A DNA stretch of 64,000 nt from Cohnella cholangitidis (lineage in GTDB: Bacteria; Bacillota; Bacilli; Paenibacillales; Paenibacillaceae). The notes below the pieces were generated by a model. The model was not told the DNA's origin, ran no database searches, and worked only from the letters and a program-made list of their open reading frames with translations. Shown one piece after another: positions 36,697 to 46,297 of the stretch. The stretch lies in assembly GCF_014107495.1 (NCBI RefSeq), contig NZ_CP041969.1, forward strand, positions 2,319,501 through 2,383,500. The letters run 5' to 3'. How positions within the stretch are numbered: the stretch's first letter is position 1; each line of letters opens with the position of its first letter. A program made the translations under genes and the position numbers.

Positions 36697-37449
36697 CTAT
36701 GAACGCGCCCATAGAACCCCATAAACTTCCCTCGACATTCCCGATTGGACGGCTTGCGTCAATACCCGCGCACACTCGTCCAGAGTGCTTCCCGTCGTAT
36801 AAATATCGTCTACGAGAATGATTCTTTCGGAAATGGAATCGCTTGGGACGGCCGAGAAAATGCCTCTCATATCGGTTACTCGGCTACGGCGGTTCTTGAG
36901 GCTTTGTTTCTCTGTATGACGCAACCGAAGCAATAGGGGACGATAGTTCAGCCCATACCATTCCGCCAGCCTCGTCGCTAACCGCTCCGCTTGATTATAC
37001 CCTCGATCCCGTAACCTCTCGGGCGCTAATGGCACCGCCGTAACCGCATCGAATCCGTACTGCGATACTTCGCTGAGACGTTCGTAGGCAAAAGATAGCA
37101 TAGCCGCCAACACGCCTTCCAAGCCCTCGTTCCCTCTGTATTTATAAAGCGCGAGCCATTCCTTCATCCGTTGATCGTAACGAACGGCGCTGCGGCTGAA
37201 CGCGTAATGCCGATTCTGTCTTCGCACGCAATCCTCGCACCGTTCGGCCCTGCCGCATATCCGGCAAACCGGATAGGCGATCCAAGGAATACACTGCCGG
37301 CACGCTCCGCACAATGACGTTAATATACGGCGCGGTTCCGGGTGCTTAACCGGAACCGATACCGGGTTGATCCCGCGCGAAGCGGTTCTCCCGCATACCG
37401 GACAATTCCGCGCGGCGGGCGCAAACCACGAGCTTAGGTTTAACGGCAT
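36697..37449 (-). CDS. comFC: ComFC, competence-related phosphoribosyltransferase-like protein
   Basis: 250 residues. The N-terminal zinc-binding part CPVCGR ... CGACRQC ... CRICGRAERCEDC is followed by a PRTase domain with DAVTAVPLAPERLRDRGYNQ and the PRPP loop RIILVDDIYTTGSTLDE. ComFC assists DNA uptake in the cytosol with the ComFA helicase, whose gene is directly upstream. Start 37449 is supported by AGGAGA nine bases upstream; an earlier start would run into an unrelated leader. comFB is absent between comFA and comFC. Confidence 0.92.
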   Translation of the reverse strand: MPLNLSSWFAPAARNCPVCGRTASRGINPVSVPVKHPEPRRILTSLCGACRQCIPWIAYPVCRICGRAERCEDCVRRQNRHYAFSRSAVRYDQRMKEWLALYKYRGNEGLEGVLAAMLSFAYERLSEVSQYGFDAVTAVPLAPERLRDRGYNQAERLATRLAEWYGLNYRPLLLRLRHTEKQSLKNRRSRVTDMRGIFSAVPSDSISERIILVDDIYTTGSTLDECARVLTQAVQSGMSREVYGVLWARS

Positions 37450-37546
37450 GATTGAATCTCTCCTATCAGACGATTGATATGAGCCGAAAGTTACAGAGCG
37501 TGGCAAATAGTGTCTCTAATCCTGCGCAATTTTCAGATTAGGTTAG

Positions 37547-39492
37547 TTAATCTATGTAGCCCTCGCGCTTGGCTATTTTGTTCATTTCGCGAATTTGCCG
37601 AATCGAGCTTCGTTGCGGCAAGGTCCATGCTGGCGCTCCGAAGGTTACGAATCCGCAGGGATCGGCTGCCGACCGCCCCGCCCTGCCGGACATTTGCACC
37701 AGCGAAGCGGAATCGAACAATCTATTGTGAGCATCGAGAATAAACACGTCGCTCTTAGGAATCGTCACTCCCCGCTCCAGTATCGTAGTGGTAACTAATA
37801 ATTGAATGGCTTGTCCACGGAAAGAAATCACTTTATTCGTTCGCTCCAAATCCTTGGAAGAGGTGCCTGCTATCGATTCCTCATCCATGTTAAGCTGCGA
37901 GGCATGACGCTTAAGAAGATTAACTAACGGTTCGACTTGTTTGACATAAGGGACGAACACGAAGATTTGGGCTCCGCGACGGATGGAGTTCCGAAGGGGG
38001 TTAAGCAGCTTCTCCGGCAATCGCTGCTTGCCGCACATTTGGTCAACGGCGGGGATGACTAGACGCCGCGGAACGGGCAGCGGATGTCTGTGATATCTAA
38101 CCGGAACGCGCGCGCAAGGCAGCTTGCCTTTGATGACCGCCCGTTGCAAGGGCAAAGGCGGAGTCGCGCTAAGGTATACGGTGCACCCCGAACGGTTCCG
38201 GCATTTGTCAGCCGCGTATTGCAGCATCGGATCGTTGTGATAAGGGAACGCGTCCAGCTCGTCAATCAGCACGAGATTAAAGGCGTCTTGAAACCGAAGC
38301 AATTGGTGAGTCGTGGCGAGCGTAAGCTGTCCGGTCTCCCAGCGATTCGCGCTCCCTCCATATAGGACAACCCGGTCATAGCAAGGAAATGCTTTGGCCA
38401 ATCTGGGCTCAAGCTCGAGTACGACATCCTTCCGAGGGGTAGCGACAAGCGCTCGTCCGCCGCGGGCAAGCACGGCGTCCAGCAACGGGAAGATCATCTC
38501 CGTCTTGCCCGCTCCCGTGACCGCCCACAACAGAAAAGCATGGTTGTCACGCAGGGCGCGCGGAGTATTCAAGAATAGCAGCGCTTGAGCAGCCGCATCG
38601 CTCTGGGCAAGGCTAAGCCCCCAGCGTCTGGTAAGCTCATTCTCTTGGGGAGCAGGTCCGCCGTAAGACGGCAAAGTTGCGGCAACCGCGGGCGACTCGC
38701 CTATGACCAGCAGCTCGCATTCGCGGCTGCGACCCATCGTCAGGCAGGCCTCGCAATAAGCGCAGGCCTGTCCGCAAGCGGCGCAAGCCGTGCGCCGCAG
38801 CTTGTCCGGGCCGCTGCCGCATCGCCGGCAGGCCAGATCTTCGGCGCGGCGGGGCGCAGCCGCCGCAGGCCCGAATAGTCGAGCGGGGCGCAGCCGCTCG
38901 ACCAGGCGCGGAAGCCGCGTTGCGGCGGAGCGGCCGGTTTGGGGGCCACGGCAGCGGTTAGCTGCAGGGCCCCGCCCAGCGCCGCGTATTGCAGCGCGGC
39001 GAGCGGATCGATGGCGGCGAGTCGCGGGGCTGCCGCGCCGGCCAACAATTGCGTCGCTTCATCCCTCAGAAGCGACCGGCCCGCGAGATGCCGAGCAGCC
39101 AGCCGCGCTGCCGCCGCGAGTTCGGTTCCATTCCGCGATGTCGGACCAAGCCGCACTCTCTCGACTTCCAGACCGCTATCGCAAGTCCTCTCCGCACCCC
39201 AAGTTGTTCGGACGGCTTCCCGGAATAGCTCTGCCCAGTCACGGCCCGCTGCCGCCGAATTTGCTCCTCTCCCCTTCTCCGGCTCTAACCCGCTGCCGGT
39301 CGACTCCTCCTTTTTCCACCGTTCATTCAACGTACTGCATGCAACATCCGCCGCTCCCAGAGGGACCAACTCGCGCAGACGAATCATCTCATCGGCTCTG
39401 TCGTTCCAATACTTTTCGTCAACACCCCAAGCGATCGAAAAGTAAGCCCGGCATTTCATACCACTGCGAACCGCGTAGATAACGACCTTCAT
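37547..39492 (-). pseudogene. comFA: ComFA DNA-uptake helicase, split by a one-base frameshift
   Basis: Two overlapping frames make one protein of 648 residues if one base is added (1946+1=1947). The first part, from ATG 39492 (GGAGGGG seven bases upstream), begins MKVVIYAVRSGMKCRAYFS. The second contains the ComFA zinc finger (ACRRCGSG ... ACAACGQACAYCEAC), Walker A LWAVTGAGKTEMIF, the DEAD-type LIDELDAFP and YLSATPP, and helicase motif VI-like QMSGRAGRS. The shift is probably at the G5 run 38941-38945 (C5 on the coding strand): a sixth C gives VAPQTGRSAATRL then LVERLRPARLF, joining the zinc finger. The GC-rich region is error-prone, so a base-calling error is likely. Confidence 0.88.
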
Positions 39493-39526
39493 AACCCATC
39501 CCCTCCGCGAGAAATATTCCAACAAC

Positions 39527-39571
39527 AAAAAACACACCCCCAAATCGCCGTAGCAGCGATTCAAGAGTGTG
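39527..39571 (-). terminator. Terminator hairpin upstream of comFA
   Basis: On the minus strand CACACTC (39571-39565) pairs with GGGTGTG, an inner AATCGC/GCGATT stem extends it, and TTTTTTG follows (39532-39527). It ends transcription of the preceding 126-residue gene, or acts in the comFA leader, because a sigma-A-like promoter lies just upstream of it. Confidence 0.8.
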
Positions 39572-39607
39572 CTTCACCCGAATTTCCATTTAGAACTGAT
39601 TACTTGA

Positions 39608-39636
39608 ATTGTATGACAAAAACGGTTCCTTCGCAA
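39608..39636 (-). promoter_or_regulatory. Putative sigma-A promoter before comFA
   Basis: On the minus strand TTGCGA (39636-39631), 17-base spacer, TACAAT (39613-39608). Transcription from here would run through the terminator hairpin at 39527-39571 before reaching comFA. Confidence 0.4.
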
Positions 39637-39669
39637 TGGTTTTCCAGCACTCCTTATTCGACATTCGTA

Positions 39670-40050
39670 TCACAGCGGCAGCCGATCGACATCGTCCTTA
39701 CGCGCCAGTTCCACCCAAACGACCTTTTGATCGGAAGCGCGACGATTGTCTAGCTGGCCGCCCTCGCTTCTCACCCATTCGATCCCGTTGCCGCCGCGGG
39801 CAAACCGCTCCATAATTTTCCCCGTATCATCCGTGGACTGATCCAGCACGACGGTTATGCCGATCTCCGTGCCCGTTCGTCTTGAAAATTGTTGCAACGC
39901 TCGAATATACCATTCAATTTGCATTTGGTGGTTGCCTGCGACAAGCACGTAATGATGACGGTCTAGGGCGGACCCGCGGCGGATCACCCAATGAACGAGC
40001 GCCACAGCCGCAGCGTAGAAGCCAACTATCCACAATAATTCGGGAAACAT
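39670..40050 (-). CDS. Unknown small membrane-anchored protein
   Basis: 126 residues, not assigned to a family. The N-terminal hydrophobic stretch (LLWIVGFYAAAVALVHWVI) is a likely membrane anchor. The cytosolic part contains HHYVLVAGNHQMQIEWYIRA and ITVVLDQSTDDTGKIMER. ATG at 40050 is preceded by AAGGAGG eight bases upstream, a very strong site. It lies between degU and comFA, where Bacillus carries degV; it is not similar to DegV. Confidence 0.75.
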   Translation of the reverse strand: MFPELLWIVGFYAAAVALVHWVIRRGSALDRHHYVLVAGNHQMQIEWYIRALQQFSRRTGTEIGITVVLDQSTDDTGKIMERFARGGNGIEWVRSEGGQLDNRRASDQKVVWVELARKDDVDRLPL

Positions 40051-40213
40051 TGCGGCCACCTCCTTTGATTTGAAGGTGAGTGACGAGAACGGGTTTGTCT
40101 ATTCCAACCCAGCAATTCGTCTACTCGTTCCACAATATATGCCGCAGACGGATAGGGAGTTCCGGCTGAAGATCGGACAATGTCGATTACGTCGATTCAA
40201 GTTCGGCCCTTAA

Positions 40214-40257
40214 TGCAAAATTCGCGGCAGACCGGGATCAGACCAGGTCGCCGCGAA
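40214..40257 (-). terminator. Rho-independent terminator of degU
   Basis: On the minus strand TTCGCGGC pairs with GCCGCGAA (40257-40250 with 40228-40221), and GACC/GGTC extends the stem. TTTTGCATT follows. It lies about 40 bases after the degU stop. Confidence 0.65.
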
Positions 40258-40295
40258 CAGCGTGAAGCGCGATTATGTATGCAGATTATTTGAGA

Positions 40296-41018
40296 TTATA
40301 GCGTTACCCAACCGTATTTGATCGAATTGATGACGGCTTGCGTGCGGTCGTCCACTTCCATCTTCTGCAGAATGCTGCTGACGTGGTTTTTGACCGTTTT
40401 CTCGCTGATGAAGAGGTTTTCGCCGATCGTCTTGTTGCTCTTGCCTTCCGCCATCAAACGCAGGACTTCGGCTTCGCGACGGGTAAGCGGGTTGTTGCCG
40501 CGCGGGATGAACTTCGTGATCGTCTCCCGGCTGGCCGCCGCGCCCGATGTCGCTCCGATCTCATCCAGATAGGTCATCCGGCGAAGCTGGTTAATCAGCT
40601 TGCCCGTTACTTTAGGGTGTATGTATGCATGACCTTCCGCCACCGTGCGAATGGCATTGATGAGCGATTCCGCTTCCATATCCTTGAGCAGATAACCCGT
40701 CGCTCCCTTGCGAAGGGTTTCGAACACATAGCTCTCGTCGTCATGGATAGACAAGATGATCACTTTAATCTCCGGAAAAATATCCCGCAACCTCTCCGTG
40801 GCGATCACGCCGTTCTCCGTCGGCATATTAATGTCGAGCAACACGACGTCCGGCTTTTCCTTGTTGCAGAATTCGAGCACTTGGATGCCATCGCCGCATT
40901 CACCTATGACTTCAAGGTCGCTCTCCATGTTCAGAATTCGCTTTAACCCTTCCCGAAAAAGCTGATGGTCATCGGCAAGAAGTACTTTAATAGTACGAGC
41001 CGCCGTTTTATTCTCCAT
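40296..41018 (-). CDS. degU: Response regulator DegU
   Basis: 240 residues of the NarL/FixJ type: receiver domain with the acidic pair Asp16-Asp17 and phospho-acceptor Asp62 in VVLLDINMPTENG, then a LuxR-type helix-turn-helix near 175-235 (LTRREAEVLRLMAEGKSNKT). It is the partner of DegS, whose gene overlaps its start by 11 bases. In Bacillus it controls exoenzymes, competence and motility, in keeping with the comF and flagellar genes downstream. Confidence 0.96.
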   Translation of the reverse strand: MENKTAARTIKVLLADDHQLFREGLKRILNMESDLEVIGECGDGIQVLEFCNKEKPDVVLLDINMPTENGVIATERLRDIFPEIKVIILSIHDDESYVFETLRKGATGYLLKDMEAESLINAIRTVAEGHAYIHPKVTGKLINQLRRMTYLDEIGATSGAAASRETITKFIPRGNNPLTRREAEVLRLMAEGKSNKTIGENLFISEKTVKNHVSSILQKMEVDDRTQAVINSIKYGWVTL

Positions 41019-42186
41019 GTGCGATTAACTCCTTTCCTGACTCTGCTTTTATGGGGACATTGATTCTGATTCGAGTGCCTTGACCTACGCTAGAATCAAT
41101 ATCGATTTTTCCTTGAAGAAGCTCGATACGTTCCTTCATCCCGATCAAGCCGAAATGCGTATGGGTTTTGACGCGGGACTCTATTGCATCCAAGTTGAAT
41201 CCAACGCCATTGTCTTCTATAAGCAACTGAACGTTTTCTTCCTGAAACACCATCTCGAGAGACACGAACGTGGATTGGGCATGCTTATGGGCATTGCTGA
41301 AGCCTTCCTGCACGAGTCTGAACATCGCCGCTTCCATAGCACTAGGCAATCGCTTCTCCTTGCCCGATGTGTCGAACACGGCCCTGATCCTTGTCTTCTC
41401 CTCGAAATCCTGAACGAATTTGCGAAGAGTCGGTACTAATCCCAGATCATCCAAAGCCATCGGCCGGAGATTGAAAATGATTTTGCGGATTTCTTCCAGC
41501 CCGATGCGGATTTGCGATTTCAAATCGATGAGCTCGCTCCGAACGACTTCCAGATCCTTCGTCTCGAGCAAACGCTCTGCGATCTCCGTTCTTAATACCA
41601 AGTTGGCCAAGGATTGTGCCGGTCCGTCGTGAATCTCTCGGGCAACCCGTTTGCGTTCGTCTTCTTGAGCCAGAATGATCTTAAGTCCGATCATCTGCCT
41701 ATTCTTCGCCGATTCTAGTATGCGCGTCACTTGGTTCAGATCTCCGGAGAGATAATCTAACACGACGCTCATCTGCAAGTTGATCGTATCGGCTCGTTCG
41801 ATAGAAACTTCTACGTTCTTAACGCGCTGCTGCAGCTCGTCTCGACGGGTTTTCAGGTAGTTTTCCTTTTCCCTGTATACCATGAGATCGAGCTGCAACT
41901 GCGTCGCTTTCTCGTAAGCGGACTTAATGTCCCGCTCGCTGAATCTTACGAAATCCCGGCTTACTTCCGTAAGACGGATTCTGGCAAGGCGATAATCTCT
42001 CTCCAACCCGTCAACTCTGTCTATCGTTTCCGTCGTTTCTCTTATTACTTTATCCAACTCTTGAGTCAGGGATAGAAGCTCGCGTCGGGCAACTTCGCAA
42101 ATTTCAAACACCTGGACTTTGCTATCTTCCATTACGGAGATGGCATTCTGGATCACACGATCTATTTGGCCCACATGAAAATCCAT
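41008..42186 (-). CDS. degS: Sensor histidine kinase DegS
   Basis: 392 residues, cytosolic, without membrane segments. A long N-terminal coiled coil (residues 20-150, the DegS sensor domain) is followed by a HisKA_3 dimerisation region with His186 in KRVAREIHDGPAQSL and a HATPase domain with LLIEDNGVGFN and HFGLIGMKERIEL. It phosphorylates DegU. It overlaps degU and has the same order as in Bacillus. Confidence 0.95.
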   Translation of the reverse strand: MDFHVGQIDRVIQNAISVMEDSKVQVFEICEVARRELLSLTQELDKVIRETTETIDRVDGLERDYRLARIRLTEVSRDFVRFSERDIKSAYEKATQLQLDLMVYREKENYLKTRRDELQQRVKNVEVSIERADTINLQMSVVLDYLSGDLNQVTRILESAKNRQMIGLKIILAQEDERKRVAREIHDGPAQSLANLVLRTEIAERLLETKDLEVVRSELIDLKSQIRIGLEEIRKIIFNLRPMALDDLGLVPTLRKFVQDFEEKTRIRAVFDTSGKEKRLPSAMEAAMFRLVQEGFSNAHKHAQSTFVSLEMVFQEENVQLLIEDNGVGFNLDAIESRVKTHTHFGLIGMKERIELLQGKIDIDSSVGQGTRIRINVPIKAESGKELIAHGE

Positions 42187-42278
42187 GAATCCGACTCCCC
42201 TATACTCATCGACGCCCGATTAAGGTTATGACTTCCTATCAACTATAGGTCTCAAGGCTTTTTGCTAGCAATGTTTAC

Positions 42279-42287
42279 ATCATACCA
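42279..42287 (-). promoter_or_regulatory. Possible extended -10 promoter of degS
   Basis: On the minus strand TGG followed by TATGAT (42287-42279), an extended -10 arrangement, about 95 bases before the degS ATG. No good -35 box is seen at the right distance. This is the best candidate in the 147-base gap between degS and the glycosidase gene. Confidence 0.35.
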
Positions 42288-42333
42288 TATTTCTTGCGAT
42301 CATCGAGAGAAGGATTGAGACTTCGAATGAAAA

Positions 42334-45038
42334 TTAATGAATTGTAATCGTTTTGGTTTTGCCTGCCCAATCCACCTTTTGTCCTAATTGTTCGGAAATA
42401 ATGCGGACAGGTACGTACACGCTATTCTTAATAACGATTGGCGTAGCGGATACCGATTGACGAACGCCGTTTACCGTCATTGTATCTTTGCCAACCCACA
42501 ATTCCAGCATTTTATCTCCACGCAAAACCGTCACTCTCTTAGACTTATTATCCCAAATGATCTGAGCTCCAAGGTTGTCGGCTACGAATCTTAACGGCAA
42601 ATAGTTGGTATTGGTGCCTTTCTGTACGAAAGGCGCTCCCGGCAACGTCGCCTTCTTGCCGTCGACCGTCGCTTGCTTCTTCCCGACCGTCATCACGATC
42701 GTCGGTTGAACGGTAGCGATTTTATCCGGGGGATACTGCAAGACTAGATTATCGAATGCCAGTTGCCTTGCAGGGCGCGTTCGTCTTGGTCTTCCTCTTT
42801 GTTAACAATGTAGAGCTTGGTGAGTTTCGAAGGCCCTTTAAGCCCTGCGCCCGCCAGATCTATTTTGAGATTCTTCCATCCGCTCCAATCGATTTGGTCT
42901 ACGATAGTCGCGTATACGGTTTTGCCGTTAACGTCGGTAAATTCGGCTCTCAGCCAGTGCATGCTCTGATCGCCTAATACATCTAGAGTTAACGTGCTTG
43001 GCGTGCCGTCGATCGTAATTCCTTTGCCGTTATTGAGCACGGCATTGGCGAATCTCTTGCCCGAACCTAACGTGAAATCATAATCCATTACCAGCACTTT
43101 GGAGTTCTCGCGTCCTGGAATGCCGGTAGTAATGGAGGAGGATCCGACCGTTTCGACGGGAGTGCCGCTAAATCCTACGTTATAGGAGGATTTCTCGAAA
43201 TCCTCTAACCCTTTCTCCGAGCCTGAAGCCAGTACCGCAACCGCTCCGTAACCGTCATACCTGGCAATGGCATAACCGGCGGCGATATTATTCTCGACGC
43301 TGCCCACGGTAAGCTTGCCGTCCGCCATATTCGCCTTGAACCCGCGGAACTCCCACGTTACCGCGGAAGCCGGCACGGACAACTGCCTTCCATCCGTCAA
43401 TTGGGCTTTAACCGGCAAGCTAATTACGGCTCCGGGTTTGAGTGCCGTCGTATTTGGCTCGACGATCAGCTTAGAAATCTGGGCTTCCCCGATGATCTCG
43501 AGCGATAGCGAATCCGTAGCGTTACCGGCTTTGACCTGAAGATCGGCCGAACCCGTTTTCGTGGCCGTGAACGTCCCGTCGACGAGCGTGCCTATTTGTT
43601 TATTGAGGCTCCAAGTCGGTTTCAAGCCGTTCGGATCGATCGGATTGTAGTACGTGTCATAAGCTTTCAACGAATATGCCGCCTGTTGGCCCATGAACAA
43701 AGTTTGGGCGCCGCTCGCTACTATGCCTTTTATCGCGCCTTGCGGCGCCGTCGTGTACACGCCGATTCCATTCGTTACGAGACGTTGCGTCGTTCCATAA
43801 GAAGTCGGATGGGTTAGCTGGGTTTGGAACTCGCCAAGCGGACGGGAGATCATCGTCGTCGAACCGCCGCCGTCCAGGTTAACCGCTTTCCACACGCCTA
43901 GCTCCGAGAGTATCTGTTGCAGCTCCTTAAGCGTTACCCCTTTGCGCCCGCCATTCTCTTCGACGGTTAACAAATAGGCCGTATTGCCGTCTTTGGAATA
44001 CCCAACCGCGGTACGGGCGCGATCGGCGCCTCCGCTGACACCGCTAATATCCCTCGTGAATGCTGTAGCGGCGCCTTTGTCCAACAATAGCGTATGGCCG
44101 CTTACCATCATCTGGAACTCGGAGGGATCGTAGGTTCTGCCATCGGCGCTCTTGAGCGATGTCGTCGTATTGATCTTATCCCCGACGTTTAGATGAGTCG
44201 TAATAAAGTTCGCCGCAGTCTTGTCCCCATGACCGCGCAAAATATAGCCATTCTCAGGAATCGCCGTCACAATCGGAGTTCCAACGGAAATCTCGGTTAC
44301 GATACCATCGACAACCAACGCTTCCGTAGGCGTGGCGCCGCTGTTCGCCGGACGTTCGGGAGCTGTCCAAGCGCTAGTATACATGTACAAGGCATTGGCA
44401 TGGCTGTAAGCTTTGTCCGGTTCCGTGCGGTATGCCGCTTTATTCAGTCCCGTCAGACTAAACGGCGTTCCGTCGGCTGCGATAACTTCGCCCGTAAACA
44501 CGAAATTATCGATGATCGGCTGTCGGTCCTTCGTCACTCCGAAAGCATACATTCCTTGCAATTGTTCCGTACTGACGAGGAGTTGCCCGGAATTAATTTG
44601 CGCCCCCATCGGCACGCCCTCGCTTGTGCTTCCCGTGCGGAATACGTCTCCGTTAATCCCGGCTATTGCTCCCGTTTCCTTGACCATCGCGCCAACGGAC
44701 TGCCTTGCCGTAACGCTCCCTTTCGGGCCGCCCATTGCATTAAGCTGAACGTACGGATTTCGGAGATCCACTTGGAGTACGTGAATGACTTCGGTCGGCT
44801 TAGTCTTGTCAGAGGGTACCCATGCGTAGGTTAGCTGGCGGACGCCGGACGTTACGATGGATTCGCCTTGCTGAACGAGCTTATAAGTGACCGCAGCTTG
44901 CGAGGAAGCTGCTTGAGCCGCGGGAATGCTACCCGCGTTAAGCGGACCTGTGAATACCAAGACCCCGGCTAGGAACGGCAGTAACAATCGAGTACGTTTA
45001 TGTCGAGCTTGTGCAGGTTGATGTTGCAGTTCATTCAT
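42334..45038 (-). pseudogene. Exported phosphodiester glycosidase (NAGPA domain) with C-terminal copper-amine-oxidase-like domain, split by one-base frameshift
   Basis: Two adjacent frames. The first (764 codons) has a signal peptide (LLLPFLAGVLVFTGPLNAG) and a NAGPA-type domain (AIAGINGDVFRTG, VNLDGGGSTTMISR), then Ig-like and carbohydrate-binding-like parts. It ends abruptly after ALQGNWHS. One base added near 42762-42770 gives LAFDNLVLQYPPDK and joins the second frame, a copper amine oxidase N-terminal-like stalk domain (VQKGTNTNYLPLRFVADNLG, VYVPVRIISEQLGQ). With one extra base the gene is 2706 bases, 901 residues. It is a secreted enzyme that may act on cell-wall sugar phosphates. A sequencing error is the likely cause of the break. 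Confidence 0.87.
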
Positions 45039-45059
45039 GAAATCTAGTTCTCCCGTAAA

Positions 45060-45114
45060 TCTATTAGAATTTGGCCGAAGTGCGAAGACTCCTAATATGC
45101 CCTACTCTATTAGA
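45060..45114. repeat. Two copies of TCTATTAGA in the glycosidase upstream region
   Basis: The near-palindromic 9-mer TCTATTAGA (TCTA-T-TAGA) occurs at 45060-45068 and 45106-45114, 46 bases apart, just upstream of the ATG at 45038. A weaker third copy (TTTAATAGA) is near 45155. They might be operators for a regulator; no clear promoter was found between them. Confidence 0.35.
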
Positions 45115-45197
45115 CTCTTTAAGAGGAGAAAAGTTACACTTAAGAGTGCAATGTCACCAAATTTTAATAGAATCACAACCGAATGAGTGCACAGCAC

Positions 45198-45226
45198 AAA
45201 AAAAGGCGGCCAACTTCGCCGCCTTT
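45198..45226 (-). terminator. Rho-independent terminator after mmcQ (end of leg operon)
   Basis: Nine-base stem AAAGGCGGC/GCCGCCTTT with a seven-base loop, followed by four further T residues on the minus strand, 14 bases after the mmcQ stop. It probably also ends the legionaminic-acid operon. Confidence 0.9.
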
Positions 45227-45239
45227 CCCGAAAATAAAT

Positions 45240-45593
45240 CTATTTCAGTTGTTCTCTCTCCCGCTTGGTCAGCTTGCTCAACGCAAGTTGATAGGATTGC
45301 TCCATCATGGCGAGAAGCTCCCCCTCCGGCACGGCGCCATCCAGAACGACCGTATTCCAGTGTTTCTTGTTCATATGATAGCCCGGAAGGACGGAACCCG
45401 AGTATTGCTGCCGAAGCAGCCACGCTTCCTCTGGATCCGCCTTCAAGTTTACGCTCTCGTATCCGCCCGTCTTGCCGAACAACGCAAACATCTTGCTGCC
45501 TACGAACAACACCGGCAGATCCGGGTCGAAGGGATATTTAAGCGTCGTGCCAATCCACTCTAATCCTTGTTCGATCAATTGCGCGTGGTTCAT
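45240..45593 (-). CDS. MmcQ/YjbR family DNA-binding protein
   Basis: 117 residues. Features of the family (double-wing CyaY-like fold) are present: LFVGSKMFALFGKTGG, VNLKADPEEAWLLRQQ and PGYHMNKKHWNTVVLDG. Its cellular role is not established. It lies 54 bases downstream of the HisH paralogue and is followed by a strong terminator. It probably has no functional link with sugar synthesis and may be transcribed by read-through. Confidence 0.88.
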   Translation of the reverse strand: MNHAQLIEQGLEWIGTTLKYPFDPDLPVLFVGSKMFALFGKTGGYESVNLKADPEEAWLLRQQYSGSVLPGYHMNKKHWNTVVLDGAVPEGELLAMMEQSYQLALSKLTKREREQLK

Positions 45594-45647
45594 AGCACCC
45601 CTCCGTTCCAGGACCGGAATCCAAAACTCTGTCTATTCCAGACCTAT

Positions 45648-46295
45648 CTACGTTAACGATAAAAAATTGCTGATGATTTTGAGCCCGGTCTGCGCGCTTT
45701 TTTCAGGATGGAATTGACATCCGTACACGTTATCGGATTGGATCGCAGCGGATATTCTCCGACCATTGTATTGCGAATCCGCCAAACGGTGAGATTCGTT
45801 CAAGGGAACGCAGGTAAACGAATGAACAAAGTACGCGGTGTTATCTTCATTAATTCCTTCTAGGATGCTCCCATCCCACGAAAGGGCTGCAGTCTTCTTT
45901 AATTCGTTCCAGCCGATATGAGGGATTTTATGCCTTCCCCCATCTTCGGCGGTGTTTGGGATCGCAACTACGTTACCCGGTATAAGGCCAAGACCTTCAT
46001 GTTCGCCGAACTCTTCGCTCCGTTCCATCAACATTTGCATTCCAAGGCAAATCCCGAGCAAAGGCCTGCCCGTGCGCGCATAATCCCCGATGGGACCGAC
46101 AAGACCCCGTGACCTTAGTTCCTCCATGCCGTCCTTGAATGCGCCTACTCCCGGCAATACGAGCAATTGCGCAGACACAATATCTTCCGGAGAATCCGTC
46201 AGTTTCACTGTTGCTCCGCAGGCTTCCAAAGCGCGCGTGACACTGTATATATTCCCCATCCCATAATCAATTACCGTGACTTCAGGATTGGCCAT
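45648..46295 (-). CDS. hisH: HisH-like glutamine amidotransferase for sugar amidination
   Basis: 215 residues, class I glutaminase with the nucleophile Cys83 in GICLGMQML and the His196-x-Glu198 pair in CQFHPEKS. It closely resembles imidazole-glycerol-phosphate synthase subunit HisH. It is coded with HisF (two-base gap) and a sugar amidotransferase, and no other his genes are near. By analogy with Campylobacter and Pseudomonas loci it should supply ammonia for adding an acetamidino group to a nonulosonic acid, not for histidine synthesis. Confidence 0.9.
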   Translation of the reverse strand: MANPEVTVIDYGMGNIYSVTRALEACGATVKLTDSPEDIVSAQLLVLPGVGAFKDGMEELRSRGLVGPIGDYARTGRPLLGICLGMQMLMERSEEFGEHEGLGLIPGNVVAIPNTAEDGGRHKIPHIGWNELKKTAALSWDGSILEGINEDNTAYFVHSFTCVPLNESHRLADSQYNGRRISAAIQSDNVYGCQFHPEKSAQTGLKIISNFLSLT

Positions 46296-46297
46296 CG

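Noticed and set aside
38790..39482. Long plus-strand frames opposite comFA (230 and 168 codons)
   Set aside because: They lie opposite a GC-rich part of comFA, have Arg/Ala/Pro-rich low-complexity translations, lack ribosome sites and have no recognisable motif.
40338..40946. Plus-strand frame of 202 codons opposite degU
   Set aside because: It is the antisense shadow of a well-conserved response regulator; no ribosome site and no family motif.
44193..44834. Plus-strand frame of 213 codons opposite the glycosidase gene
   Set aside because: Antisense shadow; Arg/Ser-rich translation with no domain.
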